A program made the translations under genes and the position numbers. Below, one piece after another: positions 15,115 to 23,810 of a stretch of 64,000 nucleotides of DNA; the stretch's first letter is position 1, and each line of letters begins with the position of its first letter. The stretch lies in NCBI GenBank assembly GCA_046351135.1, contig JAXLZA010000002.1:62001-126000 (forward strand). The letters run 5' to 3'. Under the pieces are notes generated by a model that saw only the letters and a list, made by a program, of their open reading frames with translations, searched no databases and was not told where the DNA came from. The stretch is from UBA4427 sp046351135 (GTDB lineage: Bacteria > Myxococcota_A > UBA9160 > UBA4427).

Positions 15115-16311
15115 ATGTCCGAGGCCCTCTCCTTCGTCGACGCCGACGGCCACGTCCTCGAGCATCCGAGCGCGATGCAGGACTACGCCCCGCGCGCGCT
15201 GCGCGAGCGCATCTGGCACATCGAGACCGACGCCGCGGGCGTCGAGTGGTGCGTCTTCGACGGCCGGCGCATGCGCGCGGCGGGCATGTCGATGGCGGGG
15301 GTCGCGGGCATGGGCGCCGAGGCGCGCGCCGCGGCTCGCCGGGGCGAGATCCCGTACACGCAGGTCCGCCCGGCGGCGTGGAACGCCGGGCCCCGCGTCG
15401 CCGACATGGAGAGCGAGGGGATCGCGGTCTCGGTGCTGTATCCGACGCTGCTGCTCGGGATCCAGTCGGTGGCGGACGCGGAGTTCGCGGCGCTCCAGTG
15501 TCGCGCCTACAACGACTGGCTCGCCGACCACGTCCGCGAGGTTCAGGGCCGGCTCCACGGCGTCGCGATCGTGCCCCAGCAGGACGTCGAGCGCGCCGCG
15601 CGGGAGATCGCGCGCGTCGGGAAGCTCCCGGGCATCGTCGGCGTGCTGCTGCGCCCGAACCCGACCCTCGACTGGAAGCCGATGCACCATCCCGGCTACG
15701 ACCCGCTCTGGCGCGCCGCCTCCGACGCGGGCCTCGCCGTCGGCTTCCATCCCTATCAGGCCGCCGATCTCCCGGGCGCCTGTCGCGGCCTGCACCTCGA
15801 TCGCGTCGGGACGCGCGAGACCGCGGCGATCGACGAGGCCCTCGAGGCGATCGGCGTCGACAACATCTTCTTCAGCCAGGCCGTCGCGAATCCCATCGAC
15901 ATGATGAACACCGTCGCCTCGACCGTCGCCGGCGGCGTCTGCGCGCGCTTCCCCGATCTGCGCCTCGTCTTCCTCGAGGCGAGCGGCGGCTGGATCGTGC
16001 CCTGGCTCGAGCGCCTCGATCATCAGGCCGCGCACTTCTCGTGGGACCTGCCGGATCTGCGCCACGAGCCCTCGGCCTACTTCCGCCGCCAGTGCTGGAT
16101 CAGCTTCGACGCCGACGAGTCGACTCTCGCGTTCTCGGCGGCCTCGCCGCTGTGCGGCGCGGATCGCATCGTCTGGGCCTCCGACTATCCCCATGCCGAC
16201 GCGGTGTTCCCGGGCGTCACGAAGGCCCTCGAGCAGGGGCTCGCCCCTCTTCATCCCGACCAGCGCCGGGCCATCGCCGGCGGCAACGCGCGAACGCTCT
16301 ACGGCCTGTGA
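15115..16311 (+). CDS. Amidohydrolase_2 family metal-dependent hydrolase
   Basis: The protein has 398 residues. The ATG at 15115 is chosen over upstream in-frame codons because the domain begins at once: FVDADGHVLEHP carries the Asp/His metal ligands near residues 9-13. Further ligands are the His in AVGFHPYQ and Asp357 in VWASDYPHAD. This is the TIM-barrel amidohydrolase family of ACMSD and LigY-like decarboxylases and hydrolases, often found in aromatic and xenobiotic catabolism. The gene is divergent from the HELVE-DUF1214-sulfotransferase operon, with 193 bp between them; TAGCGT at 15044-15049 is a possible -10 box. The reaction is not determined. Confidence 0.92.
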   Translation: MSEALSFVDADGHVLEHPSAMQDYAPRALRERIWHIETDAAGVEWCVFDGRRMRAAGMSMAGVAGMGAEARAAARRGEIPYTQVRPAAWNAGPRVADMESEGIAVSVLYPTLLLGIQSVADAEFAALQCRAYNDWLADHVREVQGRLHGVAIVPQQDVERAAREIARVGKLPGIVGVLLRPNPTLDWKPMHHPGYDPLWRAASDAGLAVGFHPYQAADLPGACRGLHLDRVGTRETAAIDEALEAIGVDNIFFSQAVANPIDMMNTVASTVAGGVCARFPDLRLVFLEASGGWIVPWLERLDHQAAHFSWDLPDLRHEPSAYFRRQCWISFDADESTLAFSAASPLCGADRIVWASDYPHADAVFPGVTKALEQGLAPLHPDQRRAIAGGNARTLYGL

Positions 16312-16644
16312 GGCCGGTCCACCGGCTGGACGACCCACCGGCCCATCGATCGGATCCTGCACGCGATCGGCAGGCGACCGGCAACGGAGCGCTCGTCGCT
16401 CCCGCCGCGCGAGGGGGATTCGCCGCCGACCGCGGTGAGGCGGGCCACGGCGGCGGCCCGATCGCCGTGTTCCCGTCGCGGCCCGAAGGGGGCGCATACA
16501 GTCGTCTTTTCTCGCGGCCGATAGGCGGCGAGGCGAGCGGCCCGCCCGGGTCGCCGAGCGGTGAAGGTCCGGAGCGGAGGTCGCGTGTTCCCTCGATGGG
16601 GAGCCGGCCCGGTCCCGGGCGCGAGCGGGGTCACGGGGACCGAC

Positions 16645-18789
16645 ATGGCGGACGTCGACAGCGACGGCGGCTCCTGCAGGTCCGGCGGTCTCTCGCAGAC
16701 CGCCGCGCCGTCCTCCCGATCGCATGACCCGGCCTCGAGCCGACGCACCGACATCCAGGGCCTTCGCGCGCTCGCCGTGCTGATGGTCGTCGTCGATCAC
16801 GCCCGGCTGCCGCTTCCGGGCGGCTTCACGGGAGTCGACGTCTTCTTCGTGATCTCGGGCTTCGTGATCACGGCGATGCTGCTGCGGGAGTGGCGGGCGA
16901 GCGGTCGCATCGACCTCGTCCACTTCTACGTCCGCCGCTCCCTGCGCCTCATGCCGGCGCTCGCCCTCGTGGTCGCGTGCGTGATGCTGGCGGCGCTCGT
17001 CGCCCCGAGCCCGTTCGCCTCGGCGCAGACGACGGCGCGAACGGCGATCGGCGCCCTCTGCTTCGCCGCGAACCTCGTGATCGCCCGCGCCGCTGGCGAC
17101 TACTTCGCCGAGGCCGCCGCCGAGAACCCGCTGCTCCATACCTGGTCGCTGTCGGTGGAGGAGCAGTTCTATCTCGTCTTTCCGATCTCGCTGATCGGCG
17201 CCCTCGCGCTCGGGCGCGCCGTCGGCCGGCCGCGGCTCGTCCCCGTGGCGACCTTCGCGCTCGGGACCGCGGCCTCCTTCGCCGTGTCGGTCGCCTGGGT
17301 CGGCGGATCGGAGCTCGGGGCGGGATGGACGGAGGCGTTCGGGGGGCCGACGGTCTTCGCGTTCTACGCGCTTCCGTCGCGCGCCTGGGAGTTCGGTGTC
17401 GGCGCGCTCCTGGCGTTCGCCGCGGATCGAGGCCTCGAGCCGAGCCGCGCGTTTCGCGAGGGGGCGGGCGTCCTCGGCCTCGGGCTGATCGCGGGCTCGG
17501 CCCTGCTGCTCGACGGAGCGGCGGCCTTCCCGGGCGGGCTCGCCGCGCTGCCCGTCGCCGGCGCGGCGCTCGCCCTGATCGCGGGCTCGGGCGCGGGATC
17601 GATTTCGAGCCGGGCGCTCGCGGTGCGGCCGCTGGTCGCGATCGGCGACGGGTCCTACTCGATCTATCTCTGGCACTGGCCGCTGATCGTGATCGCGGGC
17701 CAGACGTTTCCCGAGCAGGCCCATGCACCGGTCGCCGCCGCGGCGGTCGCCTTCCTGCCCGCGTGGCTGTCGCAGCGCCGCGTCGAGCAGCCGCTTCGCG
17801 CCTGGCGTCCGCGGGCGGCGTTCGCCGCGGTGCGCGTGCTGCTCGCGATCGCCGTCGTGCCGATCGCCCTCGCGGGCGCGGTCCTCGTCGCGGACGAGGA
17901 GGGCGGGGCGGAAGAGGTCGCACACTCGGACGACGGGGAGGCCCTGCGATTGGCGGCCCACCGCCGGAACCCCCGCGCCTGGCGCGAGGCCCACGCCCTC
18001 GTGGCGGCCGGCTGCGTCAATCGCGACCTCGATCCCGTCGGCTGCCGCTTCGGTCCGGCGCCCGCGCAGGGCACGATCCTCCTGCTCGGCGACTCGAGCG
18101 CCTACGCCCTCGCCGACGGCGTGATCGCCGCCGCCGCGGAGCTCGGCCATGCCGTCGTCGCGTCGAGCATCGAGGGCTGTCCCTTCCTCCAGCGCCGGTC
18201 GACGGTGCCCGACCGCCCGGAGTGCCCGTCCTGGCAGGACCACGCCCTCGAGTACGCCCTCGCGACCCGGCCCGCCGCGGTCGTGATCGCCAATCGCACG
18301 TCGGGCTACCTGCATCCGAAGGCCGGCTGGCTGACCGTGATCGACGAGCAGGGCCACCGCGCTCGGACCGTCGAGCAGGCGGCCGAGATCTGGAGGCGCG
18401 GGCTCGAGGACGTGATCCTGCCGCTGCGCGACGCCGGCATTCCGGTGCTCGTCGTCGCCCCGATCGCGCCCATGCCGCACACGGCGTCGCGGCGGACGAT
18501 CCTCGCCCAGGCCTACGGTGGAGAGCCGATCGGCGTGTCCCTGCAGGAGGCGCTCGCCTACCGCCAGCCCGCCTTCGACGTCGAGACCGCCGTCGTCGCG
18601 CGCCATCCACGGGCCGCGATCTTCGATCCGCTGAGCGTGCTCTGCCGACCGGTCTGCGCCTCCGCGGCGGGAAGCACGGTGCTCTACCAGGACACCACCC
18701 ACCTCAGCGTCGACGGCTCGCTCCGGCTCGCGCCGGGCCTCCGGGCCGCGCTCGAGTCGATCCTCCGGCCCGCCGTCACCTCGCTCTAG
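16645..18789 (+). CDS. OafA/YrhL-type O-acyltransferase with SGNH domain
   Basis: The protein has 714 residues from the ATG at 16645; an in-frame GTG at 16561 would add 28 poorly structured residues. The acyltransferase-3 domain begins with RTDIQGLRALAVLMVVVDHA, followed by GFTGVDVFFVISGFVIT and the LHTWSLSVEEQFYLVFP signature, with about ten membrane segments to residue 400. The C-terminal 280 residues are a periplasmic SGNH domain: GDSSAY supplies the Ser, and TTHLSVDGS the terminal His block. Such fusions acetylate or acylate O-antigen, capsule or peptidoglycan-linked sugars. The gene is monocistronic and convergent with the PEP-CTERM propeller gene, with a shared hairpin between them. Confidence 0.92.
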   Translation: MADVDSDGGSCRSGGLSQTAAPSSRSHDPASSRRTDIQGLRALAVLMVVVDHARLPLPGGFTGVDVFFVISGFVITAMLLREWRASGRIDLVHFYVRRSLRLMPALALVVACVMLAALVAPSPFASAQTTARTAIGALCFAANLVIARAAGDYFAEAAAENPLLHTWSLSVEEQFYLVFPISLIGALALGRAVGRPRLVPVATFALGTAASFAVSVAWVGGSELGAGWTEAFGGPTVFAFYALPSRAWEFGVGALLAFAADRGLEPSRAFREGAGVLGLGLIAGSALLLDGAAAFPGGLAALPVAGAALALIAGSGAGSISSRALAVRPLVAIGDGSYSIYLWHWPLIVIAGQTFPEQAHAPVAAAAVAFLPAWLSQRRVEQPLRAWRPRAAFAAVRVLLAIAVVPIALAGAVLVADEEGGAEEVAHSDDGEALRLAAHRRNPRAWREAHALVAAGCVNRDLDPVGCRFGPAPAQGTILLLGDSSAYALADGVIAAAAELGHAVVASSIEGCPFLQRRSTVPDRPECPSWQDHALEYALATRPAAVVIANRTSGYLHPKAGWLTVIDEQGHRARTVEQAAEIWRRGLEDVILPLRDAGIPVLVVAPIAPMPHTASRRTILAQAYGGEPIGVSLQEALAYRQPAFDVETAVVARHPRAAIFDPLSVLCRPVCASAAGSTVLYQDTTHLSVDGSLRLAPGLRAALESILRPAVTSL

Positions 18790-18823
18790 GCGGGCCCGTC
18801 GTATCGCAGACGCCCGACGCACG

Positions 18824-18865
18824 GGCGCCCCATTCCCCTCGCCCGGCGAGTCGGAATGGGGCGCC
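18824..18865. terminator. Bidirectional hairpin between convergent genes
   Basis: GGCGCCCCATTCC (18824-18836) pairs perfectly with GGAATGGGGCGCC (18853-18865). The loop contains a smaller CTCGC/GCGAG pair. It is centred between the stop of the acyltransferase (18789) and the stop of the minus-strand propeller gene (18886). There is no clear U-tract on either side, so it may terminate poorly alone or serve to protect 3' ends. Confidence 0.65.
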
Positions 18866-18885
18866 TTCCGCCGAAGTCCGCCCGA

Positions 18886-21429
18886 TCAGCGGCGCGCGCG
18901 TCCCGCCCTCGCGCGACCGAGGCCGGCGACGAGCAGGGCCCCGGCGCCGAGGACGGCGATGCCCGTCGGCTCGGGGACGGGGAAGGACACGCCGTCGAGG
19001 GACGTGAAGCACTGCGCGTCGGCGAAGTTGCTCTGGGCGGAAAGGAAGACGCTGCCGTCCGGCTGGATCTGCAGGCGGCCCTTGTTTGCGTTGCAGAGAT
19101 CGACCGGCACGTACACGTTCGCGAGCGGCCGCAGGATCGGAGGCAGCGTGAACGGCGTCGAGCTCGTTCCGCCCCCGATCGCCCCCTTGAGATGGACGGT
19201 GTTGCGCACGAGGGTCGCGGCCGGGGGGCTCGTCGAGAACGGCGCGCCGATCCAGCCGCCGCTCAGGGCGAGGGGGGCCGATCCGTTCGCCGACGGGACG
19301 AACGAGATGCCGTCGAGGGACGTGAAGCACTGCGCGTCTGCGAACGAATCACGCGCGAAGACGGACACCTCGCCGCTCGCGAGGATCCAGAGCCGCCCCT
19401 TCTGCGCGTTGCAGAGACCGATCGGGAGGTACACGTCCGTCGCGGGGCGCATCGCCGGAGGGAGCGTGAAGGCGAGGTTGGTCGTGCCGCTCCCCATCGC
19501 ACCCTTGAGGTGGACGGTGCCGTCGATCAGGGCGGCGGCCGGCGGGCTCGTCGAGAACGGACCCCCGACCCAGCCGTTCACGAGCGTGAGCGGCGTGAAG
19601 CCGGTCGCGGAGAGCGCGAACTTCGCGCTCTCGAGCGAGATGAAGCACTGCGCGTCCCCGAACGTCGTCGACGAGTTCACGAACACGCTGCCGTTCGGCT
19701 GGATGTACAGCCGGCCGGGCACGGCGCCGCAGAGGTCGACGGCGACGTAGGTGTCGGTCGCCGGCCGCAGGCCGACGGGGAGGGTGAAGAGGAGCGCATT
19801 CGTCCCGCTGGTGAGGGCGCCCTTGAAGGAGACGATGCCGTTCTCGGCGACGGCCGAGGTCGTCCTCGTCCCGTAGAAGCCGTTGATCCAGCCGTTCACG
19901 AGGGGCATCGCGCCTGCCTCGTCGCCGAGGTAGACGAACGCGACGCCGTCCAGCGAGAAGACGCCGCCCGTGGTGTCGATGCCGGGGGCCCCGACGACGA
20001 TGTCGGGGCCTCCGTCGTCGTTCCAGTCGCCGATCGAGGCGACGGACTGGCCGAAGGACTCGGCGTGGGGCGTGTTCGGGAGGCCGACCTCCGCGAAGAA
20101 GACGTCGGTCGCCGGGTTCGGTCCCCAGGCCGCCGTGGCCCGTCCGCGCACGAGATGAGTGCGGCCGTGGAGCGTCGCGTCCGCGTTGTCGCGCGGCTCG
20201 CCCATCAGGTAGTCGTCGAAGCCGTCGCCGTTCACGTCGCCCGCGCCGGCCACGGACCAGCCGAGCCAGCCCCTGTCCTGACCGAAGTGGGTCCAGCTGT
20301 AGAGGTCGGTCGGCGGGGCGGGGGAGGCGCCGCGGGTGACGACGACGGTGCCCTCGGCGGTGCCGACGGTGAAGGGATTGTCGTAGTAGGGGGCGCCGGC
20401 CAGGATGTCGCCGAAGCCGTCGCCGTCGAGGTCGCCCGCGACCGCGACCGACCAGCCGAGACGGGCGTTCGCGGCGCCGATCTGCAGGCTCCAGGCCGCG
20501 TTGGCGACGGTGCCGTCGGCGCCCGCCGCGAGGGTCGGCGAGCCGCGCCACATCAGCGCGATGCCCGAGTCGGCGGAGTTCGGGATCGAGCCGTTCCAGT
20601 CCGGTGCGCCGGCGACGACGTCTTCGCGTCCGTCGGCATCGACGTCGCCGCTCGCGACGCTGAATCCGAGCTTCGCCCCGGCCTGGTTGCTCTCCGCGAT
20701 CCAGTCGGGATTCGCCGGGGCGTCGAGGACGGACGCGAGACCCGGACCGCCGATCCAGACGAAGACCGCGCCTTCTTCGGCCTGGCCGAAGCCCGCGTCG
20801 GGGATGCCGACGAGGATGTCGTCGGTCCCGTCGCCGTTCACGTCGCCCGTGGCGACGTCGCCCTGGCCCGAAAAACCGAACGGGAGCGCCGCACCGAACG
20901 AGGGAATCGTCCGCCGCCAATCGAAGGTCGTGTCCGGGCCGCCGACCGCACCGAAGTAGGCGCGCACGTTCGCGGCGGTACCGGCCGGAGTCGCGCGATT
21001 GCCGACGATCAGATCGTCGCAGCCGTCGCCGCTGACGTCGCCCGCGGCGATCATCCAGCCGAGCTCCGCCTCGGAGGGCGACGCCGCGCCATTGCCCGTC
21101 ACGAACCAGTCGGGCGGCTCGTTGGGCTGCGGCGGAAGGATCGGATCCCCGTACCAGACGCCGACCCAGCCCTGATGGTACGAGATCAGCGTTCCGGTCG
21201 GCGTCGTCCCGGCGAAAGGCGCACCGACCGCGAGGTCGGCGATGCCGTCACAGTTGAAGTCGCCGGCCGACGAGACGGTGGAGCCGACCATCTGTCCCGT
21301 GATGCCGTTGCGCCGCCAGGAAGGCGTGCTCGACGGCAGCGCACCCGCGTCCGTCGCCGACAGGATCCAACCGGTCAACATCGCGCCGCCGAGGGCCCAC
21401 CCTGCTCGCATCCTCGAGATCCTGCTCAT
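18886..21429 (-). CDS. Seven-bladed FG-GAP propeller protein with triplicated module and PEP-CTERM tail
   Basis: The protein has 847 residues, with ATG at 21429 after AAAGGAGCACAGACG. A signal peptide covers about residues 1-31. Seven FG-GAP repeats follow, each with a calcium-binding-like DxNxDGxxD loop (GDFNCDGIADLAVGAP, GDVNGDGTDDILVG, GDLDGDGFGDILAGAP and others), enough for one integrin-alpha-type propeller. Three near-identical modules of 106 residues come next, each with LVNGW...PFST, GTVHLKGA and FADAQCFTSLD. The tail VPEPTGIAVLGAGALLVAGL plus a basic end is a PEP-CTERM sorting signal, processed by an exosortase at the inner membrane. The mature protein is predicted to be exported and surface-linked, possibly with exopolysaccharide. 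No exosortase gene is in the window. Confidence 0.92.
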   Translation of the reverse strand: MSRISRMRAGWALGGAMLTGWILSATDAGALPSSTPSWRRNGITGQMVGSTVSSAGDFNCDGIADLAVGAPFAGTTPTGTLISYHQGWVGVWYGDPILPPQPNEPPDWFVTGNGAASPSEAELGWMIAAGDVSGDGCDDLIVGNRATPAGTAANVRAYFGAVGGPDTTFDWRRTIPSFGAALPFGFSGQGDVATGDVNGDGTDDILVGIPDAGFGQAEEGAVFVWIGGPGLASVLDAPANPDWIAESNQAGAKLGFSVASGDVDADGREDVVAGAPDWNGSIPNSADSGIALMWRGSPTLAAGADGTVANAAWSLQIGAANARLGWSVAVAGDLDGDGFGDILAGAPYYDNPFTVGTAEGTVVVTRGASPAPPTDLYSWTHFGQDRGWLGWSVAGAGDVNGDGFDDYLMGEPRDNADATLHGRTHLVRGRATAAWGPNPATDVFFAEVGLPNTPHAESFGQSVASIGDWNDDGGPDIVVGAPGIDTTGGVFSLDGVAFVYLGDEAGAMPLVNGWINGFYGTRTTSAVAENGIVSFKGALTSGTNALLFTLPVGLRPATDTYVAVDLCGAVPGRLYIQPNGSVFVNSSTTFGDAQCFISLESAKFALSATGFTPLTLVNGWVGGPFSTSPPAAALIDGTVHLKGAMGSGTTNLAFTLPPAMRPATDVYLPIGLCNAQKGRLWILASGEVSVFARDSFADAQCFTSLDGISFVPSANGSAPLALSGGWIGAPFSTSPPAATLVRNTVHLKGAIGGGTSSTPFTLPPILRPLANVYVPVDLCNANKGRLQIQPDGSVFLSAQSNFADAQCFTSLDGVSFPVPEPTGIAVLGAGALLVAGLGRARAGRARR
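18955..19908 (-). repeat. Three in-frame 318-bp direct repeats inside the propeller gene
   Basis: Equivalent codons recur at exactly 318-bp spacing: the Trp codon of the LVNGW-like start lies at 19888-19890, 19570-19572 and 19252-19254, and the GCACTGCGCGTC segment ends at 19656, 19338 and 19020. The protein unit is 106 residues. The second and third units are closer to each other than to the first, suggesting stepwise duplication. Confidence 0.9.
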
Positions 21430-22040
21430 CGTCTGTGCTCCTTTGCATCGTGCTGCGGGCTCTGTCCGCGCTCCGACTGCGGTCGATTCCTTTGGCGATC
21501 CCCGCACGGTGATCGCCGGAGCCCGAAGAATCGGATCAGGCCGGCCTCGAAGAAGATTCGAGCCCGGTGCCGCGTGCGACTTCGGCGACCCCAGGAGATC
21601 GTGAGGGATTCGAGCCTCAGTCTGCAGGATAAGCGATCGCCGTCGTCCTGGGACGGCGTCGTCGGCTTCCGAAGGCTTCCAGGTCGCCTGCTGCGTCCGG
21701 CCGCCGAGCCGGCCCGGGCGGAAGTCGGCGCAGAGGCGCGGTCGCGGGACGCGCCCGCCGTCGGTCACGAGTCGGGACAACTCGGCGGCGGAGCGAGGGA
21801 TTCTCGTCGTGGCGAGGGCGCGCGCCGCCTGCCCTCGGATCCTGTCGACCGGGCTCGACCGGGACGTCGCCCATGGCATTCGATCGGTCTCGGGCCGCAT
21901 CCCGTCCCCTCGTCGTTCCACGGCGGAAACGAAGCGATCCGCGAGCGCCGCTGGTCGTCGCGAGGTGTCCACCGCATGCTCGCGCTCGGGGCCCCGGGGC
22001 TGGGCCCGATCCGCGCCCCGCTCGTCCATGGAGGTCCGAC
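21430..22040. other. 611-bp intergenic region between divergent genes
   Basis: No coding potential resembling a known family was found on either strand, and the open frames here have the biased look of GC-rich shadow frames. The part next to the propeller gene carries its ribosome binding site. The rest presumably holds promoters for both divergent genes, but no convincing -35/-10 pair or strong inverted repeat was seen. Confidence 0.5.
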
Positions 22041-22814
22041 ATGCCCGTCGACTACGTCTCGTTCGAGGAAGCGCGCGCCGCGAAGGGGCTCCGGATGACG
22101 GTCGTCCCCGGAATTCCGAGCCCGTGGAGCGAGGCGGCGAAGGGGATCTTCCACGTGAAGCGGCTGCCGTGGAAGGCGGTGCGCCTCGATGCGCGCAACG
22201 ACGCGATGGCGGAGTGGGCGAAGGAGCGCAGCGCGCCGGTCGCGTTCTTCGACGACGAGCCGCCGCGGGGGAGCTGGACGCAGATCCTGCTCCTCGCCGA
22301 GCGCCTCGCGCCGACGCCTTCGCTGCTGCCGGCCGATCCGCTCGAGCGGGCGCGCGCCTTCGGCATCGCCCACGAGATCTGCGGCGAGGACGGGCTCGTC
22401 TGGGTCCGACGGCTGCAGGGCGTGCATGCCGGGCTGCGCGGTGAGCCCGGCGGCTTCCCGGAGCCGGTCGCGCAGTACCTCGCGGGCAAGTACGGCTATC
22501 ACGCCGAGGCGGGGGCGGGCTACGGCGCGCGGGTCGTCGCGCTGCTCGGTCTGCTCGCCGGCCTGCTCCACGCCCAGCGCCGCGCGGGCAGCCGCTTCTA
22601 TCTCGGCGATCGACTGACGGCGGTCGACGTCTACGGTGCGACGGCGATGGCGATGTTCAAGCCGCTGCCCAGGGAGCTCTGCCCGATGATGGACCTGATC
22701 CGGCCGACCCTCGAAGCGATGGACGCCGCGACCGCGCAGGCCCTCGACCCGATCCTGCTCGAGCACCGCGACTTCATCTATCGCGAGTACCTCGAGCTCC
22801 CCCTCACGCTGTAG
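22041..22814 (+). CDS. Glutathione S-transferase-like protein
   Basis: The protein has 257 residues. The ATG at 22041 follows GGAGGTCCGAC closely. The N-terminal part has a thioredoxin-like pattern (LRMTVVPGIPSPWSEAAKGI, then RSAPVAFFDDE), and the C-terminal half is all-helical with FYLGDRLTAVDVYGATAMAM, the N-capping block typical of GST C-terminal domains. The usual catalytic Ser, Tyr or Cys of the first domain is not clear; PWSEAAKG sits at that position. An atypical extension precedes the first strand. Possible roles are conjugation, isomerisation or non-catalytic binding. It is followed tail-to-tail by the TauD-type gene and seems to be monocistronic. Confidence 0.8.
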   Translation: MPVDYVSFEEARAAKGLRMTVVPGIPSPWSEAAKGIFHVKRLPWKAVRLDARNDAMAEWAKERSAPVAFFDDEPPRGSWTQILLLAERLAPTPSLLPADPLERARAFGIAHEICGEDGLVWVRRLQGVHAGLRGEPGGFPEPVAQYLAGKYGYHAEAGAGYGARVVALLGLLAGLLHAQRRAGSRFYLGDRLTAVDVYGATAMAMFKPLPRELCPMMDLIRPTLEAMDAATAQALDPILLEHRDFIYREYLELPLTL

Positions 22815-22836
22815 CCGCGCGGCCGCCGTCGAAGCC

Positions 22837-23715
22837 TCACGCCGCGAGCGGCGCCTCGCTGCCCACCGCGACGCGGATCAGGCGGCGTCGATGGGGCTGG
22901 AAGTCCGTCGGTGCGAGGTGGACCGTCGAGCGCTCGTCCCAGGCGATCAGGTCGTCGGGGGACCAGTGGTGGCGGAGCTGGAAGCGCGCCTGCGTCACGT
23001 GGCGGAACAGGAAGTCGAGCAGCGCCTCGCTCTCGGCGGGCTCGAGCCCCTCGAGGCGCACGGTGTAGGACGGGTTCACGAAGAGCGCGCGCCGTCCGCT
23101 CTCGGGATGGCGGATCACGACGGGATGCCGACGGGGCGGGAACGCCGCCTCGAAGCGCGCCACCGCCTCCGGTCCCTGCTTCTCGATCCCGAAGTTGCGC
23201 GCGAAGTGGGGGCCGTGCCAGTGGACGGCCTCGAGCCCTTCGAGCCAGCCCTTCAGCTTCGGGGAGAGCGCATCGTACGCGGCGACCGTGCTCGCCCAGA
23301 GCGTGTCGCCGCCGACGGGGGGCACGATCTCGGCGCGCAGGGTCGCGAAGGTCGGGATCTCGGGGTTGAAGGTGTAGTCGGTATGCCAGGCGCCGTGGCG
23401 GGCGAGATGGTCGAGATGGGGCGGGGCTTCGAGCGCGGGCGGCGCGATCAGCTCGTTGTCGATCCGGACGATCGTCGCGTCGCCCCCGAGATGCCGGGTC
23501 ACCGGATGCGGCTCGGGCCGCCCGAGCCGCGAGGCGAAGGCGTGCTGCTGCTCGGCGGCGAGGCGCTGGCCCGGGAACACGAGCACGAGATGCTCGACGA
23601 GCGCCGTGCGGATCGCTCGCATCGTAGTGTCGTCGAGGGGCTCGCCGAGGGCGACGCCCTCGACGCGGGCGCCGAGCACGCTGGTCAGGGGAGTGATGCG
23701 GAGCGCCGTGCTCAT
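22837..23715 (-). CDS. TauD/TfdA-family Fe(II)/2-oxoglutarate dioxygenase
   Basis: The protein has 292 residues, with ATG at 23715 after GAGGAAATCCG. The iron-binding facial triad is visible: His111 and Asp113 in GAWHTDYTF and His266 in STVHLAPTDF, followed by the 2-oxoglutarate-binding Arg in RRRLIRV. Family members hydroxylate taurine, phenoxyacetates, sulfates or other small acids and release succinate and CO2. With two sulfotransferases in the window, an alkyl-sulfate-type substrate is conceivable but not supported directly. The gene is divergent from the F420-type enzyme gene, with 95 bp between starts. Confidence 0.93.
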   Translation of the reverse strand: MSTALRITPLTSVLGARVEGVALGEPLDDTTMRAIRTALVEHLVLVFPGQRLAAEQQHAFASRLGRPEPHPVTRHLGGDATIVRIDNELIAPPALEAPPHLDHLARHGAWHTDYTFNPEIPTFATLRAEIVPPVGGDTLWASTVAAYDALSPKLKGWLEGLEAVHWHGPHFARNFGIEKQGPEAVARFEAAFPPRRHPVVIRHPESGRRALFVNPSYTVRLEGLEPAESEALLDFLFRHVTQARFQLRHHWSPDDLIAWDERSTVHLAPTDFQPHRRRLIRVAVGSEAPLAA

Positions 23716-23810
23716 CGGATTTCCTCGCGATCGGGATCGCTCGCGACGTTACCATCGCCGCGGCGGGCCGCGAGCGCGATTGCGCGCTCCCGCGCAGGAG
23801 GAATTCCGAC

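Noticed and set aside
16311..16645. GGCCGGT/ACCGGCC repeat after the amidohydrolase as a terminator
   Set aside because: The arms are short and the loop is long, with no U-tract. Such pairs are common by chance in this composition.
12895..18822. A 1975-codon open frame on the minus strand
   Set aside because: Only the part from 14124 to 12895 (DUF1214) is coding. The rest is antisense to the amidohydrolase and acyltransferase genes and has the Arg/Gly/Asp-rich wording of a GC-driven shadow frame.
18886..22029. A longer start for the PEP-CTERM propeller gene at 22029
   Set aside because: The ATG at 21429 has AAAGGAG and begins a signal peptide. The extra 200 residues are Arg/Pro-rich and overlap the start of the GST-like gene.
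21617..22042. A 141-codon minus-strand frame in the long intergenic region
   Set aside because: It has no ribosome binding site and the Arg-rich composition of shadow frames, and it overlaps the leader of the GST-like gene.
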